From Pseudomonadota bacterium (GTDB lineage: Bacteria > Desulfobacterota > Desulfobulbia > Desulfobulbales > Desulfocapsaceae): a DNA stretch of 64,000 nucleotides. A model generated the notes under the pieces. It made no database searches, had not been told where the DNA came from, and saw nothing but the letters and a program-made list of their open reading frames with translations. The DNA is taken from positions 98,500-162,499 of the forward strand of contig JAEYNP010000101.1 in NCBI GenBank assembly GCA_023412495.1, given 5' to 3'. The position numbers were made by a program, and so were the translations under genes. The first letter of the stretch is position 1; every line of letters starts with the position of its first letter. Below, piece after piece: positions 54,142-62,521 of the stretch.

Positions 54142-56016
54142 TCAGAATCTGATCGGGTTCTGCCGCCCCTGCAGGGCCGGGGCCCGCCGGTCGCGGACGA
54201 TGACCGAGCCGGAGGTATCCTTGGCCCGTTTCTTCAGATCGGAGGCGATGGAGGAGACCTCGGCGAACGAGCCGATGTGGTGGATCTCCGTGCTGACGAT
54301 GCCGATCGACAGCGACAGCAGGGCGAACTGCTGAACCTTGCCGGTCCGGTCGCGGCTGGTGTACGACCCCTGCCGGCATTCCTCCTCCGTATGGAAGCGC
54401 GGCAGCATCCGGGAGAACTCGTCGATGATGTACCGGCAGATGGCGATGGAATTGCGGGGCCGGGTGATGAGGATGAAGTCGTCGCCGCCGATGTGCCCGG
54501 CAAAACCGATGGAATTTTCTCCCCATTTGTTCAACGCCTCCACCATCAGCTCCCCGACGGCCTTGATCACCCGGTCGCCCATCTCGAAGCCGTGCCGGTC
54601 GTTGAAGGGCTTGAAGCTGTCCAGGTCGATGTAGCAGACATCGAAATGGAGCGACTGGGACAGCATCTTGGCGATGCGCCGCTGGATATACTCGTTGCCG
54701 GGCAGGCCGGTCAGGGGGTTGGCGCCGCGGGCGAGCATCATGCTGTTCTCCGTCACCGCGTTCAGGATGGCGCTCACCGAGACCGTGCCGCAGTACTTGC
54801 CGCTGCGGGTGATGCAGACGTCGTCGTAGATGGAGATCCGCTGGCGGCCATGGATTTTCCTGGCAACCTCCTCGACCGAAGACCAGTGGGGGATCTCCAG
54901 GTAGTCGTTGTCCAGGATGTCTTCTATCTTTCTGTAATAATTGAGGCTCAGACCATAGCCGAAACGGCCCACCATGTGAGTCTCCATGAAGCGGTGGCGG
55001 TTGATCAGGCCGCACAGCCTGCCACCCCGCAGGACTGGCAGGCAGACCAGTTCGGGATTATCGTTGAATCTGTTGAGCGCCTCGAGGATCCGGTCGCCGG
55101 CGGCCAAAGGGGCGATGAAGGTAGCGATGTCGCCGACGCAGATAATCTCGTCGAAGTGGGTGGTGCCCGACTGGTTCGGTTTATGCTTCGGGATGTTCAG
55201 CGCCGGGGCCTCGACCAGTTCCGCCGAGGGTTTCGCCAGCAGATAGCCCTGCACCAGGTCGATGCCGGTTTCCCGGCAGATCCGCAGGTCCTTGTCGTTT
55301 TCGATGCCTTCGGCGATGACCTCGATGCCGATCCGGTGGCAGGCCGTGGCGATGGAATCGATCAGGTTGAAGTTGATGTTGCCCTTGGGGCTGTCCTTGA
55401 AAAAATGCCGGTCGATTTTCACGAAATCCGGTTCCAGCACGGAGAGCATCTTCAACCCGCCATAGCCCGCGCCGAAGTCGTCGATGGCGATGCGAAAGCC
55501 CTTGCTGCGGTAATGGTCGATGGCCGTCCGGAACAGCTTGTAGTTGGAGACCGCCTCCTGCTCGGTGATCTCGAGGACGATGTTGTTCTTCTCGATCCCG
55601 TATTTGTGCGCGAGAATTCCCGTGGTCCCGGCGCTGTGGTCGGGGTGGAGGAGACTGGTCGGGCAGATGTTGAGAAAGAGCAAGGCGTTTTTTCCGGCAA
55701 GCCCCTGGCCGGAGGCCAGCGCCATGCCGTTTTCGCGGCAGCGCATGTCGAGCTGCAGTGTCTTGCCGCAGATCCTGGCTTGGCGGAAGAGTCCCTCGAT
55801 GTTGTCGAAGGGGTTGGTCCCCACCACCCGGCAGAGCGCCTCGTAGGCGAAGACTCTGGACTGCTGGAGGCTGACTATGGGTTGGAAATGGGCGGTCAGG
55901 CGGTTGTCGTCCAGGAGTTCCTTGAGTGCGGCGTCACCCGAGAGCCTGCAGGGTATCGAGGGCAGCACGGTAAGGTTCAGCTGGGGAATCTGATCTGTGA
56001 GCGGCATAAGAAACAT
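54142..56016 (-). CDS. EAL phosphodiesterase with CBS-like and GGDDF domains
   Basis: 624 residues, no signal or membrane segment. The EAL domain (about 20-265) keeps its active-site residues: FAYEALCR, NICPT, LEITEQE, IDDFGAGYGG, KIDRHF, AEGIEN and QGYLLAKP, so it can probably cleave cyclic di-GMP. The middle (about 290-430) resembles a CBS pair. The C-terminal cyclase domain has LTGLPGN and YIDLDSFKPFND but GGDDF instead of GG(D/E)EF, so cyclase activity is doubtful and it may act as a GTP-binding regulator. The ATG at 56016 is preferred over an upstream TTG at 56079. Confidence 0.9.
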   Translation of the reverse strand: MFLMPLTDQIPQLNLTVLPSIPCRLSGDAALKELLDDNRLTAHFQPIVSLQQSRVFAYEALCRVVGTNPFDNIEGLFRQARICGKTLQLDMRCRENGMALASGQGLAGKNALLFLNICPTSLLHPDHSAGTTGILAHKYGIEKNNIVLEITEQEAVSNYKLFRTAIDHYRSKGFRIAIDDFGAGYGGLKMLSVLEPDFVKIDRHFFKDSPKGNINFNLIDSIATACHRIGIEVIAEGIENDKDLRICRETGIDLVQGYLLAKPSAELVEAPALNIPKHKPNQSGTTHFDEIICVGDIATFIAPLAAGDRILEALNRFNDNPELVCLPVLRGGRLCGLINRHRFMETHMVGRFGYGLSLNYYRKIEDILDNDYLEIPHWSSVEEVARKIHGRQRISIYDDVCITRSGKYCGTVSVSAILNAVTENSMMLARGANPLTGLPGNEYIQRRIAKMLSQSLHFDVCYIDLDSFKPFNDRHGFEMGDRVIKAVGELMVEALNKWGENSIGFAGHIGGDDFILITRPRNSIAICRYIIDEFSRMLPRFHTEEECRQGSYTSRDRTGKVQQFALLSLSIGIVSTEIHHIGSFAEVSSIASDLKKRAKDTSGSVIVRDRRAPALQGRQNPIRF

Positions 56017-56544
56017 GGTCCGGTCTCCGGAAGGGATGCCCCCTCCATTTCTTGTTCTCGATATTGAAGGGAAGTTCAAAATACAGCGATTTCATTTCCT
56101 CGCGTCTATGGCGGCGATCATAGCCTCGTTCTGTTTGGATTTCTTTAGAGACTGGTAAGAAAACCATGAGCGGTCGGCTGAAGAGCTTGCAAAGCCTCAA
56201 CAATGATGGACTCGTAAAAAGTCCGATCTACTTCGTTGTAGGTCTGAAACGGCGCTTCGCTGTACCATATGTACTACCAAAGCACCGTTTTCAGACACTA
56301 CGCATCGAACGTTTTCCAGAGTCCATCTCCACGGGTTGGTGCACTTTTTTACGGTTTTATCAACAATGTGTATCATGTATTTCGTGGAGGTGCTTTCCAG
56401 ATCGACTGGGTCTGGATGGGCAGTTGCCCGAGAGGATCTGCCGGAGTAAAATCAGAGGATGAAATCTCTGCCGTCGGTGAACCGCTACGAATGTTGTTTG
56501 CGTAATTTCAACGTGCCGGCCGGCCGGCCGACTTGGAGCGGACC
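56017..56544. other. Divergent gap holding a family B MITE
   Basis: About 530 bp between the EAL/GGDEF gene and the phosphotransferase-like gene. Family B copy B3 takes up the middle third. Promoters for both genes should lie on either side of it; none is obvious by eye. Confidence 0.5.
56206..56360. mobile_element. Family B MITE, copy B3
   Basis: 155 bp, starting ATGGACTCGTAAAAAGTC and ending TTTTTTACGGTTTTAT. Exact 8-bp target duplication CAACAATG at 56198-56205 and 56361-56368. Same internal foldback (GGTCTGAAACGG paired with CCGTTTTCAGAC) as B2. Confidence 0.88.
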
Positions 56545-57558
56545 ATGAAGAACATTCCTGACTATATCGACTATCTCCTGAAACCGACCGCCTATCCGCA
56601 TGAAGCAGGCGATGTCGAGCTGGTGCAGACCCATATCTCCTTCGTCGTCCTGGCCGGCGACTATGTCTATAAATGGAAGAAGCCGGTCAACTTCGGCTTC
56701 GTCGACTTCTCCACCCTGGCGAGGAGAAAACACTTCTGCGAGGAGGAACTGCGCCTCAACCGGCGGCTCTGTCCCGGGATCTACCTGGGCGTGACCTGGT
56801 TGAGCCTGGAAAAAGGAGGCTTTCGACTGGAGGGGAAAGGCGAGGTCGTCGAGTATGCGGTGAAGATGGCGCGGATGCCGGAAGAGAAGATGATGAGCCG
56901 GATCATCGGCGCGGGCGGGGTCGGGAAAGAACATCTGGACAGGATCGTCGACCTCCTGGTGCCCTTTTACCGGCAGGCCGAGGGCGGGGAGCGGGTGCGG
57001 ATGAACGGTCGGGCGCAGGCGGTGGCCCACAACATCTACGACAACTTTGCCCAGACCGCTCGATTTGTCGGCGGAGAGGCCTTAAGCACCGGGCGGTTCG
57101 CCAGGATCAAGGCCTATGCCGAGGGCTTCCTCGCTCGGGAGGAACTCTTCACCGCGCGCATAGCCGCCGGCCGAGTCCGCGATTGCCACGGCGACCTCTA
57201 TTCGGGCAATATCTGCCTGGACGAAGGAATCCACATTTTCGACTGCATCGAATTCAATGATAAGCTGCGCTTCATCGATTGCGCCGCCGATGTCGCCTTT
57301 CTGGCCATGGATCTCGATTTCCACGGCCACACCGGCCTGAGCGACTATTTCATCGAACGTTTTCTCACCGCATCGGGCGATCCGGGCTTGCCGCAAATGC
57401 TCAACTTCTATAAATGTTACCGGGCGTATGTCCGGGGGAAGGTTGGCCTCCTTACCGCCGACGACCCGGCCCTGGATCCGGAGAAGGCGGAGGCCGCGAT
57501 GGCTGCGGCGGCAAAATATTTCCAGCTGGCGGAGACCTATGCCGAGAGGCAAGGCTGA
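56545..57558 (+). CDS. Aminoglycoside phosphotransferase-like kinase
   Basis: 337 residues of the APH/choline-kinase-like fold. Visible: VLAGDYVYKWKKPVNFGFVD (ATP-binding lysine), EYAVKMARMP, the catalytic loop RVRDCHGDLYSGNICL and the metal-binding IFDCIEFNDKLRFIDCAAD. The substrate is unknown; despite the name, resistance is unlikely. The next gene starts three bases after the stop. In many bacteria the two are fused as an APH/ATP-binding protein. ATG 56545 has GGAG six bases upstream. Confidence 0.88.
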   Translation: MKNIPDYIDYLLKPTAYPHEAGDVELVQTHISFVVLAGDYVYKWKKPVNFGFVDFSTLARRKHFCEEELRLNRRLCPGIYLGVTWLSLEKGGFRLEGKGEVVEYAVKMARMPEEKMMSRIIGAGGVGKEHLDRIVDLLVPFYRQAEGGERVRMNGRAQAVAHNIYDNFAQTARFVGGEALSTGRFARIKAYAEGFLAREELFTARIAAGRVRDCHGDLYSGNICLDEGIHIFDCIEFNDKLRFIDCAADVAFLAMDLDFHGHTGLSDYFIERFLTASGDPGLPQMLNFYKCYRAYVRGKVGLLTADDPALDPEKAEAAMAAAAKYFQLAETYAERQG

Positions 57559-57561
57559 TCG

Positions 57562-58113
57562 ATGAAAAAAATAATGGTGTTCATGGGGATGATCGCCTCA
57601 GGCAAGAGCTATCTGGCGGCGGCCTGGGCGGCAAGGCATGGCTTTCCCTATTTCAACACCGATCTGGTCCGTAAGCAGCTGGCAGGCTTAGACGCTACGG
57701 AATCAAGGCCGGAAGGGGTGGGGCAGGGCATCTACTCCAAGGAATACACCCGAAGGACCTATGACGCCATGCTCGCCTCGGCCGAGGAGAAACTCCGGAA
57801 ACCGTCGGTGTCCTGCGTGGTGCTGGACGGCTCATATCAATCCGAGGCAGAACGCGACCGGGTGCGCCGGAGGTTCGAAGGAGCCGCCGGGATCTTCTTC
57901 ATCCTGTGTACCTGTAGCGAGGCGGTGACCAAGGCGCGGCTGGCGCTGCGGTCCGCCGACCCGACCGCCGTTTCCGACGGGCGCTGGGAGATTTACCTCG
58001 CCCAAAGAGAGATCTTTCAATTCCCGGAAGAACTTCCGGTCGAGCAGTTCCAGCGGCTCGACACCGACGCCCCGCTGGAAACCTTGCTGGAACGGCTCGA
58101 TGCGTTGCTTTAA
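57562..58113 (+). CDS. P-loop kinase-like protein (AAA_33 type)
   Basis: 183 residues. Walker A GMIASGKS (9-16), a likely Walker B aspartate in CVVLDGSYQSEAER, and a lid-like Arg-rich region (VRRRFEGA). It resembles small-molecule or nucleotide kinases and corresponds to the C-terminal half of fused APH/ATP-binding proteins, so it probably works with the preceding kinase. Substrate unknown. Confidence 0.88.
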   Translation: MKKIMVFMGMIASGKSYLAAAWAARHGFPYFNTDLVRKQLAGLDATESRPEGVGQGIYSKEYTRRTYDAMLASAEEKLRKPSVSCVVLDGSYQSEAERDRVRRRFEGAAGIFFILCTCSEAVTKARLALRSADPTAVSDGRWEIYLAQREIFQFPEELPVEQFQRLDTDAPLETLLERLDALL

Positions 58114-58135
58114 AGGCGTGAGGAGTGAGGCGTTA

Positions 58136-58160
58136 AGATCGGACTTTTTACGAGTCCATC
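58136..58160. repeat. Family B end fragment, B4
   Basis: AGATCGGACTTTTTACGAGT followed by CCATCA is the complement of one end of the family B MITE. The rest of the element is absent. The terminal TGA of the element provides the stop codon of the NlpC/P60 gene on the minus strand. Confidence 0.7.
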
Positions 58161-59421
58161 AATAATTGAAATCGAAGGTCAGGAAGACGTCGCTGTTGGA
58201 TTTTTCGGTCGCCTCTTCCGCCACTCCGTAAGTCGCAGTTCGTTTATCGTGCTTACCGATGATGCAGAACTGCATGTTGTCGGAGAGGTGGATCCCCAGC
58301 TTGACGCCCAGGTTCAGCGAACTGAGCATGTTGTCTTCGGACGGAGTCCCGAAGGTGTTGTCCTGATCCGAGTACTGCAGGAGCATGGACAACGACCAGC
58401 GATTATGCTCGGGGGCCAGCTGGGTGTTCAGGCCCAGGGTCCTCGTAGGGGCGTCGAAAAGGTCGGGATCCTCGAGGGAATAATCGAAATAGGTGATGGA
58501 CGGAGTGATCATCAGCCATTCGCTGGGCTGGAAATTACTGGCGAGCTTCACCCCATGCCTCACTCCGGTCTCAGCGGAGCGGTCGTCCAGCCCGTAGCTC
58601 ATGTTGCTGGTGTAGGCATCAAAACCCGGAATGGCGGTGGAACCATCGAAGGTCTCGTGAATGGCGGTAAAATTCATATGGAATCCGCCGGCCAGGGCAT
58701 GGTCGTAGCCGACTTCATACAGTTTGAGGTGAGGCTGATCGCTGTTCAGAATCTGGGAGGGATCGTCGGTGTAGGTGTTGAAATCGACCTGCAAGTCGGT
58801 CTCATTCTCGATTTCGAATTCATTACGGATGAAACCGGTCAAGGCGCCGTTTTGATGGAGCGGGATTTCCACCAAGCTCTCAAACTTCACCTTGTTTGCT
58901 CCGCTGCCGGATTTCAGGGCCAGATGGCGCTTTGAGCCGACAAAACGCTTCCTCCAGTAGCGGTCGTCAAGACTTGAAACCATCACACCCTGGCTGCTGC
59001 TGGCGTGGATGAATTGTCCGTCGGACAGGTAAACGCCGACGTGGTTGATCCGTTTCTTGCCGAAGAAAATCAGATCGCCGGGCTGAAGATCACGGGTTGC
59101 GATCTTCTGCAGGTCGGAGGACTTGAACTGGCCGATGGAATTGTGCGGCAGCTCGATGCCGAACAACCGATCATAGACCATTCTGGCAAAGCCGGAACAG
59201 TCGATGCCTTTGGTTGAGGTCCCACCCTTGCGGTAGGGGATGCCGAGATATTCCTTGACTTCGTTTTCAAACTCCTTCTCGGTCAACCCGTAGGAGGAGA
59301 GGGAGGAGTCCAAATTCTTTGTACCCACGCCAAAGGCTGGGTTCGAGGAGAGAGTGATGAGTGTGCAAACGATGCAAACGATGCTTTTTGTGGACGAAAA
59401 GTGTCGAATTTGTCTTTGCAT
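58159..59421 (-). CDS. NlpC/P60 peptidase fused to an outer-membrane barrel-like domain
   Basis: 420 residues. A signal peptide (1-31), then an NlpC/P60 cysteine peptidase (about 45-165): Cys75 in GIDCSGFARMVYD, His127 in NHVGVYL and His139 in FIHASSS. These enzymes cut peptidoglycan stem peptides. The remaining ~240 residues alternate hydrophobic and polar positions in strand-like blocks (HLKLYEVGYDHALAGGFHM, WLMITPSITYFDYS, RWSLSMLLQYSD) and end in LTFDFNY, the aromatic terminus of outer-membrane barrels. No close family recognised for the barrel part. The stop codon comes from the B4 repeat fragment. Confidence 0.85.
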   Translation of the reverse strand: MQRQIRHFSSTKSIVCIVCTLITLSSNPAFGVGTKNLDSSLSSYGLTEKEFENEVKEYLGIPYRKGGTSTKGIDCSGFARMVYDRLFGIELPHNSIGQFKSSDLQKIATRDLQPGDLIFFGKKRINHVGVYLSDGQFIHASSSQGVMVSSLDDRYWRKRFVGSKRHLALKSGSGANKVKFESLVEIPLHQNGALTGFIRNEFEIENETDLQVDFNTYTDDPSQILNSDQPHLKLYEVGYDHALAGGFHMNFTAIHETFDGSTAIPGFDAYTSNMSYGLDDRSAETGVRHGVKLASNFQPSEWLMITPSITYFDYSLEDPDLFDAPTRTLGLNTQLAPEHNRWSLSMLLQYSDQDNTFGTPSEDNMLSSLNLGVKLGIHLSDNMQFCIIGKHDKRTATYGVAEEATEKSNSDVFLTFDFNY

Positions 59422-59925
59422 TGGCCCAGTTTGAATTTTTATCTACCTGGAGCGACCTTCCAGCTTCCGTAACGCCGCCTCTCTTGGTGTAAAACAGTTG
59501 GGATTATAACGTATCTTAACACAAAATAGTAGTAAAACTGCCTTCTCCGGGGAATGAACATGTGCCTTTTCACCGGCAGGTGTTTAATTCCACCAGGAGA
59601 TAGTATATTTCGGGGGAGCTTGTCAACACTCAAATCGCTTTTCCTGTGAAGAAAAAGGAAGTGAATTCGAGCTTCTCGGGCTCTGGTTAGGCGAATACGG
59701 CGGTTGATCACACCGATTGTGCGGTGTTTTATGAAGAATGGCGAGTTTCGATTTGCCTCTTGATGGGAATAGTTCTTCGTTAATCAGTCTGACAGAAAAA
59801 TGTCGTTTTTCCTGCATTGACAGGCAGACGACGCTCGATTTAAGATGGAAGGCATCGGCAAAGAGGGCTGCCGCTGAAGCGGGGGTTGTCTGTTCATCAC
59901 AAACCTGAAAAACTGGAGGAGCGAA
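59422..59925. other. Divergent promoter region, NlpC/P60 gene and dienelactone hydrolase gene
   Basis: 504 bp, AT-rich near the NlpC/P60 side. No supported gene, known repeat or clear promoter consensus was found. Confidence 0.5.
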
Positions 59926-60786
59926 ATGGATCGAGAGGCGAGGGATTTGTACGACAAGTACCGGGGTAATGAGATCGATCGCCGGCAGTTCCTGGAAAAG
60001 CTGGCTGCCATCGCCGGTGGAGTGGCAGCGGCATATGCCCTGCTGCCCCTGCTGGAGAACGATATGGCCCGGGCGGCAATCGTTCCAGCCGATGACACCC
60101 GCCTTATGACCGAGCCGACGACCTTTAAAGGCGAAACGGGTGAGATTCGGGGCTATCTCGTGAGACCGATAGGCAAAGGCAAGTTGCCGGGGGTGGTCGT
60201 GATCCATGAAAATCGGGGCCTCAATCCCCATATCGAGGATGTAACCAGGCGCATCGCCCTGGCCGGTTTCCTGGCCCTTGCCCCGGATGCGCTGTCCCCC
60301 ATGGGTGGCTCGCCTCCGGATCCGGAGAAGGCCATCGATATGATCAAAAACCTGGATATGGGCAAGACCGTGAAAAATTTTGTCGCGGCCGCCGCCTATC
60401 TGAAGACCCACCCCCAATCCACCGGCAAGGTCGGGGTGGTCGGCTTCTGCTGGGGCGGGGCGATGGCGAACCTCCTCGCCGTCCATTCCCCCGACATCGT
60501 CGCAGCCGTCCCCTATTACGGCAGACCGCCCCAGACCGAGGATGTTGCCAAAATCAAGGCCTCGCTGCTTCTCCACTACGCCGGCAACGACGAGCGGATC
60601 AACAAGGACATCCCGGCGTTCAAGGAAGCCCTCACCAAAAACAACATCGACTATCGGATGTACATGTACGAGGGGGCGGAGCACGCGTTCAACAACGATA
60701 CCAACTCCGAGCGTTACAACAAGGAGGCGGCGGAGCTGGCCTGGACCAGGACCATCGACTTTCTGAACAAGAAGTTGAAGGGCTGA
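59926..60786 (+). CDS. Dienelactone hydrolase family protein
   Basis: 286 residues. The alpha/beta-hydrolase fold has the dienelactone-hydrolase triad Cys175 (VVGFCWGGAM), Asp222 (AGNDERI) and His253 (GAEHAFNND), plus Glu95 in VIHENRGL that activates the cysteine. The N-terminus carries a Tat-like DRRQFLEKLAAIAGG (18-32) and hydrophobic stretch, so it is probably exported. Family members hydrolyse dienelactones in aromatic breakdown or other esters; the true substrate is unknown. GGAGGAG precedes the ATG. Confidence 0.93.
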   Translation: MDREARDLYDKYRGNEIDRRQFLEKLAAIAGGVAAAYALLPLLENDMARAAIVPADDTRLMTEPTTFKGETGEIRGYLVRPIGKGKLPGVVVIHENRGLNPHIEDVTRRIALAGFLALAPDALSPMGGSPPDPEKAIDMIKNLDMGKTVKNFVAAAAYLKTHPQSTGKVGVVGFCWGGAMANLLAVHSPDIVAAVPYYGRPPQTEDVAKIKASLLLHYAGNDERINKDIPAFKEALTKNNIDYRMYMYEGAEHAFNNDTNSERYNKEAAELAWTRTIDFLNKKLKG

Positions 60787-60835
60787 TAGGGATAAGCTGT
60801 CACTTTCAGCTTTCAGACCAGCAGTTCGCTTTCTT

Positions 60836-60972
60836 ACTACCTTAGAAATTCGTTTCTTATTTTACAAAGCGAATTTCGTGAAGGTACTTATACCCCTCAA
60901 GGGGGTACTGAAAAGAGTCCCCTCTGCTGTGGGAGGGGATAACAGCCCTTGGGTTGCGGGCGTCAGCCCGCA
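60836..60972. repeat. Family A repeat, long copy A5
   Basis: Full-length form with the same four hairpins as A4 (core, TACCCCTCAAGGGGGTA, CCCCTCTGCTGTGGGAGGGG, GCGGGCGTCAGCCCGC). It lies between the convergent dienelactone hydrolase and radical SAM genes. Confidence 0.88.
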
Positions 60973-61046
60973 TGAGCTGAGAGCCGTCAGCTGACTTGCT
61001 GGCGGCTCAATCATAAAGATGAGGTTGTCGAACGAGGATAGGTAGG

Positions 61047-62303
61047 CTAGGGGCCTCGCCCGCAGCACTTTTTATACTTTCGACCGCTGCCGCAAGGGCA
61101 TGGCTCGTTTCTGCCCGTGCCGCCGGCGACAGGTCGCCTGCCCTCCTCGACCTGCTGCCGCCATTGGCCGGCCACCGCCTGGATAAAGGGCATGCAGTGG
61201 TTGAAGAAGAGCCTGTAGCCGGCACAGAGATAATTCACCTTCTCCGCCTCGCCCTCGAACGTCGCAAAGCGATTTTTCGGGCACTCGCCGTTGCACATCA
61301 ACAGCACCTCGCAGGACCGGCAGCTTCGTGGCAGCGTGGTGCGCTTGGCCTCGCCGAAGCGGACCAGATCGGGCGAAAGAAGGAGATCGGCAAGAGGCCT
61401 CTCCGCGAAATTTCCCACTCGAAAGGCCGGCTCGACATAATGGTCGCAGGCATAGACGTCGCCGTTGTGTTCGACCACTGGAATATTGCCGCAGGTGGGC
61501 CGGAAGAGGCACAGCGAATGCTCCTGGCCGAAGGCGATCCTCGCCGCCTCCTCGAAGATCTGGACCTTGACGGCGCCGATATCGCATGCCCGCCACTCGT
61601 CGAAAATCGTGCAGAGGAAGGCGCCGAAGGCTTCCGGCGGCACGCTGCGGTCGCTGACGACACCACTCCCCAAATGTTCGACGAGGGGTAGAAAGCTGAG
61701 GTGAGTCGCTCCTATAGACTTGAAAAAGCGATACACCTGCAGGGGAAACATGACGTTGTGGGCGTTCACTACGCAGAGGACGTCGGTGGGGATGCGGTGG
61801 CGGGCCAGCATCCGGAAACCGCGCATCGCCGCCTCGTGCGTTCCCCCGCCCTGAGGATCCCTCCGGAAAACGTCGTGGACTTCCGCCGGCCCGTCCAGGC
61901 TGATGCCCACGGCAAAGCCGTTCTCAGCCAGGAACCGGCCCCACTCCTCGGTCAGCAGCGTGCCGTTGGTCTGGATGCCGTTAGCGACCCGTTTGCCGGG
62001 AGGGCAATGCTTCTTCTGCAGTTCCACGATTCGGCGAAAACGCTCAATGCCGAACAGGGTCGGTTCGCCGCCGTGCCAGGAAAACCGCACGAGCTTTCCG
62101 GGATAGGCGGCGATGTGGCCGCGGATGTATTTCTCAAGAAGATCGTCCGGCATCCGGGGTGCACTATCCGGGAAGATGTCTTTTTTTTCCAGATAATAGC
62201 AATAACTGCAGTTCAGGTTGCAGCGATAGCTGACCGGTTTGGTGAAGATCTGGAAATCGGTGGCTTTGGGCATCGGCGGCTGCTCGCTCGGTGTTGTTTT
62301 CAT
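61047..62303 (-). CDS. Radical SAM/SPASM protein, anaerobic sulfatase-maturase type, with SEC-C tail
   Basis: 418 residues. The radical SAM cluster is CNLNCSYCY (Cys28, 32, 35), with WHGGEPTL and GIQTNGTLL. The SPASM region carries the auxiliary-cluster cysteines (CLFRPTCG, VYACDHY, CRSCEVLLMCNGECP). The C-terminus adds a SEC-C zinc motif, EPCPCGSGRKYKKCCG. anSME enzymes oxidise a Cys or Ser of sulfatases to formylglycine; no sulfatase is nearby, so another target is possible. The start is uncertain: ATG 62303 lacks a ribosome site, whereas an in-frame TTG at 62348 has GGGAGTGG upstream. Confidence 0.92.
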   Translation of the reverse strand: MKTTPSEQPPMPKATDFQIFTKPVSYRCNLNCSYCYYLEKKDIFPDSAPRMPDDLLEKYIRGHIAAYPGKLVRFSWHGGEPTLFGIERFRRIVELQKKHCPPGKRVANGIQTNGTLLTEEWGRFLAENGFAVGISLDGPAEVHDVFRRDPQGGGTHEAAMRGFRMLARHRIPTDVLCVVNAHNVMFPLQVYRFFKSIGATHLSFLPLVEHLGSGVVSDRSVPPEAFGAFLCTIFDEWRACDIGAVKVQIFEEAARIAFGQEHSLCLFRPTCGNIPVVEHNGDVYACDHYVEPAFRVGNFAERPLADLLLSPDLVRFGEAKRTTLPRSCRSCEVLLMCNGECPKNRFATFEGEAEKVNYLCAGYRLFFNHCMPFIQAVAGQWRQQVEEGRRPVAGGTGRNEPCPCGSGRKYKKCCGRGP

Positions 62304-62521
62304 TGCGGATTCTTGCTTCTGTATGCCGCCTCTTGAATTATTGATCAAGCTTTTTCCACTCCCTTCTTGATTTGGTCGCCGGGCCGGGGAAAATGACGTT
62401 GAGCCGGAGGGCCGAATGGACTACAATAACGGGCGTTTTTTGCAGGGTTGCCCGGATCGGCGAAAGGAGGATAACCGGCCGCGGCTTCCTCAGTTGCCTC
62501 CATAGCCGAAAATTGACCTCA

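Noticed and set aside
56545..57558. Aminoglycoside resistance gene
   Set aside because: Only the kinase fold is shared; its pairing with a P-loop kinase is typical of a housekeeping-like pair with unknown substrate.
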